A stretch of DNA of 64,000 bases, taken from contig CBFHKY010000007.1 in the NCBI GenBank assembly GCA_965656525.1, forward strand, positions 89,628 through 153,627, written 5' to 3'. The translations under genes were made by a program, and so were the position numbers. The stretch is from Pseudomaricurvus sp965656525. Its GTDB lineage: Bacteria; Pseudomonadota; Gammaproteobacteria; Pseudomonadales; Cellvibrionaceae. This document shows, piece by piece, positions 27,451 to 36,746 of the stretch; within the stretch, counting starts at the first letter, position 1, and each line of letters starts with the position of its first letter. The notes under the pieces were generated by a model that worked only from the letters and a program-made list of their open reading frames with translations, did no database searches and was not told the origin of the DNA.

Positions 27451-29550
27451 ATGCCAACTCGCGCCGAACTCGCCAACGCCATCCGTGTACTTAGTATGGA
27501 TGCCGTTCAAAAAGCCAACAGTGGTCACCCCGGTGCCCCTATGGGCATGGCCGACATTGCCGAAGTCCTGTGGAATGACTTCTTAAAGCACAACCCAAGC
27601 AACCCAAACTGGCCCGACCGCGATCGCTTTGTGCTGTCCAATGGCCACGGTTCCATGCTGATCTACTCTTTGTTGCATTTGTCTGGCTACGACTTATCCA
27701 TCGATGATCTAAAAAACTTCCGTCAACTGCACTCCAAAACACCAGGTNNNNNNNNNNNNNNNNNNNNNNNNNNNNNNNNNNNNNNNNNNNNNNNNNNNNN
27801 NNNNNNNNNNNNNNNNNNNNNNNNNNNNNNNNNNNNNNNNNNNNNCCACCCAGAATACGGATACGCTCCAGGAATTGAGACCACCACCGGCCCACTTGGA
27901 CAAGGCATTACCAATGCAGTAGGCATGGCGCTGGCTGAAAAAGTTCTAGCCGCCCAGTTTAATCGTGAAAACCACGCCATTGTCGATCACCACACCTACA
28001 CCTTCTTAGGTGACGGCTGTTTGATGGAAGGCATCTCTCATGAAGCGTGCTCATTGGCAGGCACCTTGGGTCTGGGCAAATTGATTGCCTTTTACGACGA
28101 CAACGGCATTTCAATCGATGGCGAAGTGGAAGGTTGGTTCACTGATGACACACCAAAACGCTTCGAAGCTTACGGCTGGCACGTAATATCAGGTGTTGAT
28201 GGCCACGACAGCAACGCGATTAAAGCCGCCATTGAAGCGGCTCGCGCTGAAGGCGACAAGCCCACCTTGATATGCTGCAAAACCGTGATCGGTTTTGGTT
28301 CACCTAACAAGCAAGGTAAAGAAGATTGTCACGGTGCTCCACTCGGCACCGATGAGATCGCTTTGGTGCGCAAAACTCTGAATTGGGAATACGGCCCGTT
28401 TGAAATTCCTACCGACATCGCGGAAACGTGGAACGCACAAAACGCTGGCGCCCAAGCTGAGAGCGACTGGCAAGGCCGTTTTGAAGCTTACAAAGTTGCG
28501 CATCCCGAGCTGGCCGCTGAATTTGAGCGTCGCGTTATCAAAGGTGAGTTACCTGCTGACTTTTCTGAAAAAGCCGATGCTTATATTCGCGAGTGCCAAG
28601 AAAAAGGCGAAAAAGTAGCTTCGCGTAAAGCCTCACAAAACACCCTTAATGCCTTTGGCCCGCTACTGCCAGAAATACTGGGCGGCTCCGCCGATCTGGC
28701 TGGCTCTAACCTGACCTTATGGAAAGGCTGCAAAGGCGTTGAGGCCAACGATGCCAACGGCAATTACATCTACTACGGTGTCCGTGAATTCGCCATGAGC
28801 GCCATCATGAACGGCATCACTCTGCACGGTGGCTTTGTCACTTACGGTGCGACCTTCTTGATGTTTATGGAATACGCGCGCAACGCCGTACGCATGGCAG
28901 CATTGATGAAGCAACAAAGCATCTTTGTGTACACCCACGATTCTATCGGCCTAGGCGAAGATGGCCCAACTCACCAGCCTGTCGAGCAAATCGCCAGCCT
29001 ACGCATGACCCCCAATATGCACTTGTGGCGCCCCTGTGATGCTACCGAATCGGCAGTATCGTGGAAGTCCGCTATTGAACGTCGAGATGGCCCTTCAGCG
29101 TTGATTTTCTCCCGCCAAGGGCTAGGCCCACAAGCCCGAGACGATCAGCAATTGGCAGACATTGCTCGCGGTGGCTACGTGCTTAAAGACTGCGATGGCG
29201 AAGCCGATGCCATCATTATTGCCACCGGCTCAGAAGTGCAGCTGGCAGTAGATGCCGCTGCACAACTGACAGCTAACGGCAAAAAAATTCGTGTGGTTTC
29301 CATGCCTTGCGCCGAGATATTCCAAGCGCAAGATGCCGAGTATCGCCAACAAGTACTGCCCATAGAAGTCGCTGCACGCGTGGCCGTGGAAGCCGGCCAT
29401 GAAGATTACTGGTGGAAATACGTCGGTCTTGATGGTCGTGTCGTGGGCATGAGCACCTTTGGTGAATCGGCTCCGGGTGACCAACTGATGGAATACTTTG
29501 GCTTTACTGTAGACAATGTTGTTGCCGCCGTTGAAGAAACGCTGGATTAA
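27451..29550 (+). CDS. tkt: Transketolase (contains an N gap)
   Basis: ThDP-dependent enzyme moving two-carbon units in the pentose phosphate pathway. The N-terminus LANAIRVLSMDAVQKANSGH is canonical. The ThDP/metal motif is GDGCLMEGISHEACSLAG, the central pyrimidine domain has GITLHGGFVTYGATFLMF, and THDSIGLGEDGPTHQPVEQ carries the catalytic His region. A run of N (27748-27845) interrupts the gene between KTPG and HPEYGYAPG, residues that are directly adjacent in other transketolases. With the gap as drawn the protein is 699 aa; without it, about 666, close to E. coli TktA (663). Confidence 0.97.
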   Translation: MPTRAELANAIRVLSMDAVQKANSGHPGAPMGMADIAEVLWNDFLKHNPSNPNWPDRDRFVLSNGHGSMLIYSLLHLSGYDLSIDDLKNFRQLHSKTPGXXXXXXXXXXXXXXXXXXXXXXXXXXXXXXXXXHPEYGYAPGIETTTGPLGQGITNAVGMALAEKVLAAQFNRENHAIVDHHTYTFLGDGCLMEGISHEACSLAGTLGLGKLIAFYDDNGISIDGEVEGWFTDDTPKRFEAYGWHVISGVDGHDSNAIKAAIEAARAEGDKPTLICCKTVIGFGSPNKQGKEDCHGAPLGTDEIALVRKTLNWEYGPFEIPTDIAETWNAQNAGAQAESDWQGRFEAYKVAHPELAAEFERRVIKGELPADFSEKADAYIRECQEKGEKVASRKASQNTLNAFGPLLPEILGGSADLAGSNLTLWKGCKGVEANDANGNYIYYGVREFAMSAIMNGITLHGGFVTYGATFLMFMEYARNAVRMAALMKQQSIFVYTHDSIGLGEDGPTHQPVEQIASLRMTPNMHLWRPCDATESAVSWKSAIERRDGPSALIFSRQGLGPQARDDQQLADIARGGYVLKDCDGEADAIIIATGSEVQLAVDAAAQLTANGKKIRVVSMPCAEIFQAQDAEYRQQVLPIEVAARVAVEAGHEDYWWKYVGLDGRVVGMSTFGESAPGDQLMEYFGFTVDNVVAAVEETLD
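27748..27845. other. Assembly gap (98 N) inside tkt
   Basis: 98 unknown bases. Flanking codons read KTPG and HPEYGY, which are contiguous in transketolases, so little or no coding sequence seems to be missing. Confidence 0.9.
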
Positions 29551-29611
29551 TCGACGCTCAACACTGGCATAATCGGCCTGCAAAACTGTGGGCCAACTGG
29601 ACGGAGTCACC

Positions 29612-30670
29612 GTGTCACAACAAGCTGCACCTACTGCTCCGTCTACGCAACGTCCTATGCGGCTGGCCATTAATGGTTACGGTCGCATTGGGCGCTCTAT
29701 TCTGCGGGCTCTGTTTGAATCACACCTACACCAACAGCTTCAGATTGTAGCCATTAACGAGCTAGCCGATTGTAAGACCATCGCTCACCTCACCAAATAC
29801 GACTCAACGCACGGCCGCTTTCCGGCAGAAGTCTCCGCTACCGATGATCAGTTGCGCATCAACGATCACGTTATCCAAATACTGCACCATAAAAACTTGG
29901 AAAATTTGCCTTGGGCAGAGCTAGACATTGATTTGGTGATGGAGTGCACCGGCGCTTTTAGCGATCGCGCCACAGCACAAAAGCACCTAGACCGAGGCGC
30001 GCGGCGAGTACTGTTTAGCCAACCTGCAGAAACCGATGTTGATGCCACGATTGTGTTTGGTGTAAACGAACAAGATCTACAGGCCAGCCATCGCATTGTC
30101 TCCAACGCCTCCTGCACAACCAATTGCAGCATTCCGGTAATCAAAGCCCTACACGATGCGTTTAATATCGACAGCGGCGTGATCACAACATTGCACTCGG
30201 CCATGAACGACCAGCCAGTCATCGATGCTTACCACCATACAGATCTGCGTAAAACACGCTCAGCTATTAACTCGATGATCCCCGTAGACACAGGTTTAGC
30301 GCGTGGTATCGAACGCTTCTTGCCTGCACTGGCAGGCTGTTTCGAAGCGCAAGCCATGCGAATACCCATTGCCAACGTTTCTGCCATAGACCTGTCTGTG
30401 GTCGTCAAGCAAGACGTCACCTGTGAACAGGTGAATCGACTGCTTAAACAAGCCGCTGAACAACAATTCAGCGGCATTTTGGGATTCACTGAAGAGCTGC
30501 TCGCCTCTTGCGACTTCAATCACGACCCACGCTCTGGGGTTGTGGATGCAGGCCAGACGCGCGTGGCCGGCAAACGACTTATCAAGGTACTGGTCTGGTT
30601 CGATAATGAATGGGGCTATGCCAACCGCATGCTAGACGTGGCCAGCACTTGGCTGTGCACCCCGCGCTAA
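29612..30670 (+). CDS. epd: Erythrose-4-phosphate dehydrogenase (GapA family)
   Basis: An NAD-dependent GAPDH-family enzyme of 352 aa. Motifs: INGYGRIGRSILRAL (Rossmann), SNASCTTNCSIPVIK with the catalytic Cys, and NEWGYANRML at the end. The stretches TLHSAMNDQPVIDAYHHTDL and AINSMIPVDTGLARGIERF are much closer to Epd than to glycolytic GAPDH (E. coli Epd has HSAMHDQQVIDAYH and SIIPVDTKLAAGITRF). Epd makes 4-phosphoerythronate for pyridoxal phosphate synthesis. The GTG at 29612 is chosen for the GGAG 5 nt upstream; another GTG lies at 29588. The tkt-epd-pgk-fba order is common in gammaproteobacteria. Confidence 0.88.
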   Translation: MSQQAAPTAPSTQRPMRLAINGYGRIGRSILRALFESHLHQQLQIVAINELADCKTIAHLTKYDSTHGRFPAEVSATDDQLRINDHVIQILHHKNLENLPWAELDIDLVMECTGAFSDRATAQKHLDRGARRVLFSQPAETDVDATIVFGVNEQDLQASHRIVSNASCTTNCSIPVIKALHDAFNIDSGVITTLHSAMNDQPVIDAYHHTDLRKTRSAINSMIPVDTGLARGIERFLPALAGCFEAQAMRIPIANVSAIDLSVVVKQDVTCEQVNRLLKQAAEQQFSGILGFTEELLASCDFNHDPRSGVVDAGQTRVAGKRLIKVLVWFDNEWGYANRMLDVASTWLCTPR

Positions 30671-30926
30671 CACGCTAAAAGGCTTTACTGCCAGATCAGT
30701 GCCGTCTGCCATTCACTGATCATTTGTATTGCTTTCCTCTCATCTTGCAAAATGACCATTGAATCCGCTCAACGTTTATTTGTTGAACCCCACCAAAACC
30801 CACCCCTTCATCAATACCTCTGTCACAAATTACCTGTGTATAATGGGCGCTGAATCAGCGCTAGACTGAGCACAACATTCAATACACAACAGCCCACTCA
30901 CAGTGAACAATAGAGGACGAACAGGA

Positions 30927-32087
30927 ATGGTTGTAAAACAGATGATGGAATTGGATCTGGCGGGCAAGCGCGTACTGATCCGCGAAGACTTAAACGTACC
31001 GGTCAAAAATGGACTTGTCACCAGCGACGCTCGTATTCGTGCCGCTCTGCCATCCCTAACGCACGCACTCAAAGCGGGCGCTAAAGTCATTGTGATGTCT
31101 CATTTGGGCCGCCCTACTGAGGGTGAATATGCCGAAGAGTTCTCTATGCAGCCCGTGGCTGATCACCTTGGCACTCTGTTAGGCCGTACCGTGCCAGTCA
31201 TTAAAGACTGGCAGCAAGGCATCGACATCGCCGACGGAGAGCTGGTGCTTCTAGAGAATGTACGCTTCAATCCGGGCGAAAAGAAAGACAACGAAGATTT
31301 AGCCAAAGCTTACGCCGCCCTATGTGACATCTTTGTGATGGACGCTTTCGGCACGGCACACCGAGCACAAGCTTCCACTCACGGCGTGGCTAAGTTTGCC
31401 CCTATAGCTTGTGCTGGCCCATTATTAGCTGCCGAGTTGGATGCCTTAGAAAAAGCTCTCGCCAACCCCGCGCGCCCTATGGTGGCGATTGTTGGTGGCT
31501 CAAAAGTGTCCACCAAACTTACTGTGCTGGAAACCCTATCCGATAAGGTAGATCAATTGATTGTCGGTGGCGGCATCGCCAACACATTTTTGGCGGCCAG
31601 CGGCAAGCCCGTAGGCAAATCGCTTTACGAAGAAGATTTAATCCCCAACGCTAAAGCCTTGATGGAAAAATGTGACATCCCTGTACCCACCGACGTAGTA
31701 ACGGGCAAAGAGTTCTCTGAAACCGCCGAGGCCACTCTTAAAAGCGCTGACAATGTCACTAGCGACGACATGATTTTTGATATTGGGCCCGATACTTCTG
31801 CTGTTTTGGCAAAGATCCTGCAGGATGCCAAAACCATCATTTGGAATGGCCCCGTAGGTGTGTTTGAATTTGACCAATTTGGTCAAGGCACAGAGGCTAT
31901 TTCTAAAGCAATTGCAGAAAGCGCTGGGTTTTCCATTGCTGGCGGCGGCGATACCTTGGCAGCGGTAGACAAATACGGCATTGCTGATAAGGTTTCCTAC
32001 ATCTCCACCGGTGGCGGTGCTTTCTTAGAGTACGTTGAAGGCAAGGTTTTACCAGCCGTTGCCATTTTGGAAGAACGCGCCAAATAA
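30927..32087 (+). CDS. pgk: Phosphoglycerate kinase
   Basis: Glycolytic/gluconeogenic kinase, 387 aa from this start, the same as E. coli Pgk. The start ATG at 30927 has AGAGGA about 9 nt upstream and aligns as MVVKQMMELDLAGKRVLIR with the family; an in-frame GTG at 30903 is less likely. Motifs: REDLNVPV, SHLGRPTEG, MDAFGTAHRAQAST, GGSKVSTKL and the C-terminal nucleotide loop GGGDTLAAV and STGGGAFLEYVEG. Confidence 0.98.
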   Translation: MVVKQMMELDLAGKRVLIREDLNVPVKNGLVTSDARIRAALPSLTHALKAGAKVIVMSHLGRPTEGEYAEEFSMQPVADHLGTLLGRTVPVIKDWQQGIDIADGELVLLENVRFNPGEKKDNEDLAKAYAALCDIFVMDAFGTAHRAQASTHGVAKFAPIACAGPLLAAELDALEKALANPARPMVAIVGGSKVSTKLTVLETLSDKVDQLIVGGGIANTFLAASGKPVGKSLYEEDLIPNAKALMEKCDIPVPTDVVTGKEFSETAEATLKSADNVTSDDMIFDIGPDTSAVLAKILQDAKTIIWNGPVGVFEFDQFGQGTEAISKAIAESAGFSIAGGGDTLAAVDKYGIADKVSYISTGGGAFLEYVEGKVLPAVAILEERAK

Positions 32088-32105
32088 GCACTTCGCCGTT
32101 TAGTT

Positions 32106-32131
32106 AGGCCCTAAGTGCTGACTTAGGGCCT
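32106..32131 (+). other. Strong hairpin between pgk and fba
   Basis: A perfect 11-bp stem AGGCCCTAAGT / ACTTAGGGCCT (32106-32116 with 32121-32131) with loop GCTG and no T-tract. It is probably an mRNA processing or stability element rather than a full terminator, as fba follows at 32190. Confidence 0.6.
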
Positions 32132-32189
32132 GCAATAACCAATATCGACACACAAAACCGAATCATTTTTTAAAATACAGGACGACATC

Positions 32190-33254
32190 ATGGCCCTTAT
32201 TAGCATGCGACAGCTACTGGATCACGCCGCCGAATACGGATACGGCGTACCCGCTTTTAACGTCAACAACTTAGAGCAAATGCGCGCCATTATGGAAGCG
32301 GCCAAACAGACCGATTCCCCAGTGATTGTGCAAGCTTCGGCCGGTGCGCGCAAATACGCTGGCGCACCTTTCCTGCGCCACCTTATTCTGGCAGCCATTG
32401 AAGAGTTCCCAGAAATTCCCGTATGTATGCACCAGGATCACGGCACCTCACCGACCGTTTGCCAGCGCTCTATTCAGCTGGGTTTCAGCTCCGTTATGAT
32501 GGACGGCTCACTCGGCACTGACGGTAAAACCCCCACCAGCTATGAATACAATGTGGACGTTACTCGTCGCACTGTCGAAATGGCTCACGGTTGTGGCGTG
32601 TCCGTCGAAGGCGAACTGGGCTGCTTGGGCTCACTGGAAACCGGTGAGGCAGGCGAAGAAGATGGCATTGGTGCTGCGGGCAAACTGACTCACGATCAAA
32701 TGCTGACCAACCCAGAAGAAGCCGCTGACTTCGTTAAGAAAACCAATGTGGATGCATTGGCCATTGCCTGCGGTACATCACACGGCGCTTACAAATTTAC
32801 ACGCCCACCCACAGACGATATTTTGGCCATTGATCGCATTAAAGAAATTCACAAGCGTATCCCTGGTACTCACTTGGTGATGCACGGCTCTTCCTCGGTT
32901 CCTCAAGACTGGCTGTCGATCATCAACGAATTTGGTGGGGAAATCCCAGAGACCTATGGCGTCCCCGTCGAACAGATCGTGGAAGGCATCAAACATGGTG
33001 TGCGCAAAGTCAACATCGACACCGATTTGCGCCTGGCCTCCACCGGTGCAGTGCGCCGCTTTTTGGCCGCCAACCCTGCTGAATTCGATCCACGTAAGTA
33101 CTTAAAAGAAACCGTCGACGCCATGAGGGACATCTGTATCGCTCGCTACGAGGCATTTGGCACTGCTGGTAACGCCAGCAAGATCAAAGCTTTGAGCCTA
33201 GACAGCATGTTTGAGCGCTACGAGCGAGGCGAACTGGATGCAAAAGTTAACTGA
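32190..33254 (+). CDS. fba: Class II fructose-bisphosphate aldolase
   Basis: A zinc-dependent aldolase of the 354-aa CbbA-like (Calvin-type, class IIB) subgroup. It begins MALISMRQLLDHAAEYGYGV. It has the catalytic Asp and zinc His in CMHQDHGTSP, then SVMMDGSLG, VEGELGCLGS, CGTSHGAYKF and LVMHGSSSVPQDW with later zinc/substrate ligands, and VRKVNIDTDLRLAST for phosphate binding. It ends the tkt-epd-pgk-fba block, with a strong terminator 30 nt downstream. Confidence 0.98.
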   Translation: MALISMRQLLDHAAEYGYGVPAFNVNNLEQMRAIMEAAKQTDSPVIVQASAGARKYAGAPFLRHLILAAIEEFPEIPVCMHQDHGTSPTVCQRSIQLGFSSVMMDGSLGTDGKTPTSYEYNVDVTRRTVEMAHGCGVSVEGELGCLGSLETGEAGEEDGIGAAGKLTHDQMLTNPEEAADFVKKTNVDALAIACGTSHGAYKFTRPPTDDILAIDRIKEIHKRIPGTHLVMHGSSSVPQDWLSIINEFGGEIPETYGVPVEQIVEGIKHGVRKVNIDTDLRLASTGAVRRFLAANPAEFDPRKYLKETVDAMRDICIARYEAFGTAGNASKIKALSLDSMFERYERGELDAKVN

Positions 33255-33280
33255 TCCTCAGCTTAACGTTTGATTCCACA

Positions 33281-33308
33281 AAAAACGCGAGCTGGCCTCG
33301 CGTTTTTT
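33281..33308 (+). terminator. Rho-independent terminator after fba
   Basis: Stem AAAAACGCGAG / CTCGCGTTTTT (33281-33291 with 33297-33307) is followed by further Ts. It is symmetrical, so it may work on both strands. Confidence 0.9.
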
Positions 33309-33437
33309 TATATCTGCCACTAACACCGTTGGTAGCTTATATAGCACCGATGACGACAGATTGATTGCTCATTTGAGACAAAAAGGTTACTCTAATCGCT
33401 AATCAATCTCATTTATATACCCATCAAGAAAATTGCT

Positions 33438-33755
33438 ATGTCCTCAGGTTCAATAACTGCAACCACCGCAGAATATGCATCACGCACCGATTTACGAACG
33501 CTAGATCAATGCAAAAAAGGCGAGCTATTGCGCCTTGAAGCACTTGTGGCACAGCCAGCTTTCGGCGACTTGGATGATGAAGTCACCATGCGTCTTAAAG
33601 AACTGGGGTTCTTGCCCGGAGCAACCTTTTCTATTTTAGGGTTTGGCTTTCTGGGGCGCGACCCACTGTCGGTTAAAGTGGCTGGAACAAAGTTTGCGCT
33701 AAGACGCAGAGAAGCCAGCAAACTGTTGGTGAGCAAGGTAGAGAACGAACTATGA
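33438..33755 (+). CDS. feoA: Ferrous iron transport protein A
   Basis: A 105-aa protein with an SH3-like FeoA domain (about residues 25-100; MRLKELGFLPGATFSILG and GTKFALRRREASKL are family landmarks) and a 25-residue polar N-terminal extension. FeoA is a cytoplasmic partner of the FeoB iron channel. It overlaps feoB by four bases (33752-33755, ATGA), showing translational coupling. The upstream region has a 9-bp inverted repeat (AGATTGATT at 33358-33366, AATCAATCT at 33401-33409); no convincing Fur or FNR box was found. Confidence 0.93.
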   Translation: MSSGSITATTAEYASRTDLRTLDQCKKGELLRLEALVAQPAFGDLDDEVTMRLKELGFLPGATFSILGFGFLGRDPLSVKVAGTKFALRRREASKLLVSKVENEL

Positions 33756-35608
33756 GCCGTACTGTGCGCTTTGCCTTAGTTGGCAACCCAAACTGCGGTA
33801 AAACATCGCTGTTTAATCACCTGACTGGTGCTCGAGCCAAGGTCGCCAATTACCCCGGTGTAACCGTTGAACGGCGCGCTGGCCCCGTTATCAATATTGA
33901 CAGTTCTGTCGAAGTGGTTGACCTGCCCGGCACCTATAGCCTGCACGTATCTTCACTGGATGAGAAAGTCGCTCGAGATATGATTCTTGGGCAAATGCCT
34001 GGTGAAGCCCCGCCGGATTTTCTGGTCGCAGTGATTGACGCCACCAACATGCGCTTAGGTTTACGGTTGGTACTGGAATTGATGCAGCTTGGTCGCCCAA
34101 TGATTTTAGCGCTCAACCAGATGGATGCTGCTCGTAGTCGTGGTATTCAAATCGACACTGCGGGTCTCGAGCAATCTCTTGGCATTCCAGTGATTGAAAC
34201 CGTTGCCTTGCGCCGCCAAGGCTCCATCAAACTGCGAGAAGCCATTGATCAGGCTGCACAACGCTTCGACGGTCAAACGGCTGAGGTCATTGAGGACACA
34301 GAAGCCACCAGAAAGGAATCCGTAGAAGCTGTCTATGAGCGTATCGAGCAATTACTCGCTAAAAATATGACTGCGCCAACCACCACCAGTAGTTGGCAAG
34401 ACAAACTAGACCGCTTGGTAATGCATCCTGTTATTGGTATTGCCTTTTTATTTGCAGTACTGCTGACTATATTTCAAGCCGTTTTTGCTTGGGCATCACC
34501 TGTGGTTGATCTGATCGATGGTGGCTTCGGCTTAGCGGGCGAGGTCGTCGCCCATAACTTGCCTGACGGCATCCTCAAAGATTTTATCGTAGACGGTCTC
34601 ATTGCCGGCGTGGGGGGCGTGTTGGTCTTCTTGCCACAGATTGTCATTCTGTTCTTTTTTATCTTGCTACTGGAAGATTCAGGCTACCTCACCCGCGCCG
34701 CCTTTTTGCTGGATCGCCCTATGCGTGGGGTTGGACTTTCCGGCCGTTCTTTTATTCCGCTACTGTCCAGTTTTGCCTGCGCCGTGCCTGGCATTATGTC
34801 TACTCGCACCGTACCCGACCCTCGTGAGCGCTTAATCGCCATCATGGTGGCGCCGCTTATGACCTGTTCAGCGCGCTTGCCAGTGTACACGCTCATCATT
34901 GCGGCATTTATTCCCGACTTAACCGTTCTGGGCATATTTAACCTTCAAGGCTTAACGTTGTTTGCACTGTATATTGCCGGCATCGTCAGTGCCGCTGGGG
35001 CCGCTTGGCTATTGCGATTGCGACATATCCGTGAAGAATACCCTTTGCTACTGGAACTGCCTTGTTTCCGCTGGCCATCCCCTTATCACTTAATGATTGG
35101 GTTGCGAGAGCGCACTTGGATATTCGTGCGCCGCGTGGGTACGGTCATTCTTACTCTGTCTATCATCCTCTGGGCGCTGGCCACCTTCCCTGGGCCACCT
35201 GAAGATGCCATTCGCCCCGCTATCGAATACAGCTTTGCAGGCCAGCTTGGGCAATTTATGCAGCCGCTGTTTTCACCCATGGGGTTTAACTGGCAAATGT
35301 GTGTGGCACTGATTCCAGCCATGGCAGCTCGCGAAGTGGCCATCAGTGCATTGGCCACCGTCTATGCTGTTGGCGCTGATACCGCCGAAGCAGCGCTAGG
35401 ACAAACACTGGGAGCCAGCTGGAGCGTTCCTGTGGCATTAGCCTACTTGGCATGGTTCGTTTACGCACCACAGTGCTTGGCAACCATTGCCGTCGTGCGC
35501 CGTGAAACCAATTCCGTTGCTGCCACTGTATTTTTTACCGTGTATTTGTTTGCTCTGGCGTATCTGGCAGCCGTGGCAACCTACCAAATAGCTTCGCTAT
35601 TTTTGTAG
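33752..35608 (+). CDS. feoB: Ferrous iron transporter FeoB
   Basis: A 618-aa inner-membrane Fe(II) transporter. The N-terminal G-domain (about 1-165) has G1 GNPNCGKTS (11-19), the switch loop ANYPGVTVERR, G3 DLPGTYSL and G4 NQMD. A membrane domain follows from about residue 225 with two Gate motifs, one at VLVFLPQIVILFFFILLLED and a second Gate-type repeat later. It is shorter than E. coli FeoB (773 aa) but within the range of small FeoB proteins. A Cys-rich small membrane protein follows. Confidence 0.97.
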   Translation: MSRTVRFALVGNPNCGKTSLFNHLTGARAKVANYPGVTVERRAGPVINIDSSVEVVDLPGTYSLHVSSLDEKVARDMILGQMPGEAPPDFLVAVIDATNMRLGLRLVLELMQLGRPMILALNQMDAARSRGIQIDTAGLEQSLGIPVIETVALRRQGSIKLREAIDQAAQRFDGQTAEVIEDTEATRKESVEAVYERIEQLLAKNMTAPTTTSSWQDKLDRLVMHPVIGIAFLFAVLLTIFQAVFAWASPVVDLIDGGFGLAGEVVAHNLPDGILKDFIVDGLIAGVGGVLVFLPQIVILFFFILLLEDSGYLTRAAFLLDRPMRGVGLSGRSFIPLLSSFACAVPGIMSTRTVPDPRERLIAIMVAPLMTCSARLPVYTLIIAAFIPDLTVLGIFNLQGLTLFALYIAGIVSAAGAAWLLRLRHIREEYPLLLELPCFRWPSPYHLMIGLRERTWIFVRRVGTVILTLSIILWALATFPGPPEDAIRPAIEYSFAGQLGQFMQPLFSPMGFNWQMCVALIPAMAAREVAISALATVYAVGADTAEAALGQTLGASWSVPVALAYLAWFVYAPQCLATIAVVRRETNSVAATVFFTVYLFALAYLAAVATYQIASLFL

Positions 35609-35678
35609 ACCCACTGATTTTTATGGGAGTCTTGGGGTCTTATAACTGATCGAGCATGTTGAATAGAGGCAAGATGAT

Positions 35679-35855
35679 ATGATGTGGCAAGAAATAATCG
35701 TCGCCGTTTGTGTGCTACTGGCTGCTACGGCGGTCATCCGCAACTTGATCGCCAAAAAAGGCAGCAGCTGTGGGAGCGGCGGCTGTGGCGGCTGCGGCTC
35801 ACAGGCTGCGTGCAGTACTAAAAAAATCGAAGTTCGCCATCACGACTCCCACTAA
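35679..35855 (+). CDS. FeoB-associated Cys-rich membrane protein
   Basis: A 58-aa protein. It starts MMWQEIIVAVCVLLAATAVI (one N-terminal membrane segment) and continues with a Gly/Cys-rich loop containing SCGSGGCGGCGSQAAC (four Cys after the membrane segment) and a His-rich end (VRHHDSH). An AGAGG ribosome site lies 9 nt upstream. This is the usual layout of the FeoB-associated Cys-rich family, which sits next to feoB in place of FeoC. It is presumed to take part in iron delivery or to respond to iron or redox state; the exact role is unknown. Confidence 0.85.
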   Translation: MMWQEIIVAVCVLLAATAVIRNLIAKKGSSCGSGGCGGCGSQAACSTKKIEVRHHDSH

Positions 35856-35880
35856 GCCTTGCGACTTTACAAACAGCAAA

Positions 35881-35921
35881 GCCACAAAAAAACCACCTGT
35901 GATAGGTGGTTTTTTTGTGGC
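35881..35921 (+). terminator. Bidirectional rho-independent terminator
   Basis: An 18-bp perfect inverted repeat (35881-35898 with 35904-35921; core ACCACCT / AGGTGGT flanked by A7/T7) sits between the convergent feo operon and the following minus-strand dehydrogenase. It serves both strands. Confidence 0.92.
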
Positions 35922-35966
35922 TGGCGTTAAAGCAAATGCCGCACTTTAACACCGACAGTCACTGAC

Positions 35967-36746
35967 TTAGCGAGGCTGCATTCGGATAGCGCCATCAAGA
36001 CGAACCGTTTCACCGTTAATGTAGCCATTACGCACCATTTCCAGTGCCATACTGGCGTATTCTTCTGGTGCACCTAAACGCGCAGGGTTTGGCACCATCG
36101 CACCTAATGCATCCAACATTTTTTGCGGTGCTTTCATCAGTGCCGGCGTGGCGAAAATACCAGGTTGAATGGTATTGATACGGATGTTTTCGCGCGCCAA
36201 ATCTCGAGCAATGGTTAGCGTCATACCTACAATAGCAGCCTTGGCCGCAGAGTAAGCCGCTTGACCCATTTGGCCTTCAGTGGCTGCAGCAGAAGCCGTA
36301 TTGATACAAACACCACGCTCACCATCGATTGGGTCCAGCCCCATCATGCCGGCTGCCGCACGAGTAATACAGCGGAAAGTCCCGACTGTATTGAGCTTCA
36401 GTACCCACTCGAACTTATCCGTTGGGAACATATCAATTTCACCGGTTTCTTTGTTGCGACGCGCTGTTGGGATTGCGTTACCGCCACCGGCACAACACAC
36501 CAGCACTCGCTCTTGCCCATTGGCAGCACGAGCCTTGGTGAAAGCTGCATCCACACTTTCATCAGAGAGTACATCAACCTGACAAAACACCGAGCCAGTT
36601 TCTTCGGCAGCTTGCTCGCCCGTTTCTGGGTTAAGGTCAAAAATGGCTACTTTCACTCCGGCTTCACGTAACGCTTTGACCGTAGCTAAACCCAAACCGG
36701 AAGCGCCTCCGGTAACCACGGCGGCAAGTGAGGAATCAAGCTTCAT
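35967..36746 (-). CDS. SDR dehydrogenase, HSD10-like 3-hydroxyacyl-CoA type
   Basis: A 259-aa short-chain dehydrogenase. The Rossmann motif is TGGASGLGLATVKAL (about 12-26), the NAD-selecting Asp lies in VAIFDLNPE, the catalytic Ser lies in NTASAAATEG, and Tyr/Lys in YSAAKAAIVG. The overall sequence (AGGGNAIPTARRN, NTVGTFRCIT, MVPNPARLGAPEEYA) resembles 17beta-HSD10 / type II 3-hydroxyacyl-CoA dehydrogenases, which oxidise 3-hydroxyacyl-CoA and 2-methyl-3-hydroxyacyl-CoA. It is divergent from the CoA-transferase operon, so a role in the same catabolic route is likely. Confidence 0.85.
   Translation of the reverse strand: MKLDSSLAAVVTGGASGLGLATVKALREAGVKVAIFDLNPETGEQAAEETGSVFCQVDVLSDESVDAAFTKARAANGQERVLVCCAGGGNAIPTARRNKETGEIDMFPTDKFEWVLKLNTVGTFRCITRAAAGMMGLDPIDGERGVCINTASAAATEGQMGQAAYSAAKAAIVGMTLTIARDLARENIRINTIQPGIFATPALMKAPQKMLDALGAMVPNPARLGAPEEYASMALEMVRNGYINGETVRLDGAIRMQPR

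Noticed and set aside
33358..33409. Possible Fur or FNR site upstream of feoA
   Set aside because: Only a 9-bp inverted repeat with a 34-nt centre was found. It does not match the Fur or FNR consensus, so no regulator is claimed.
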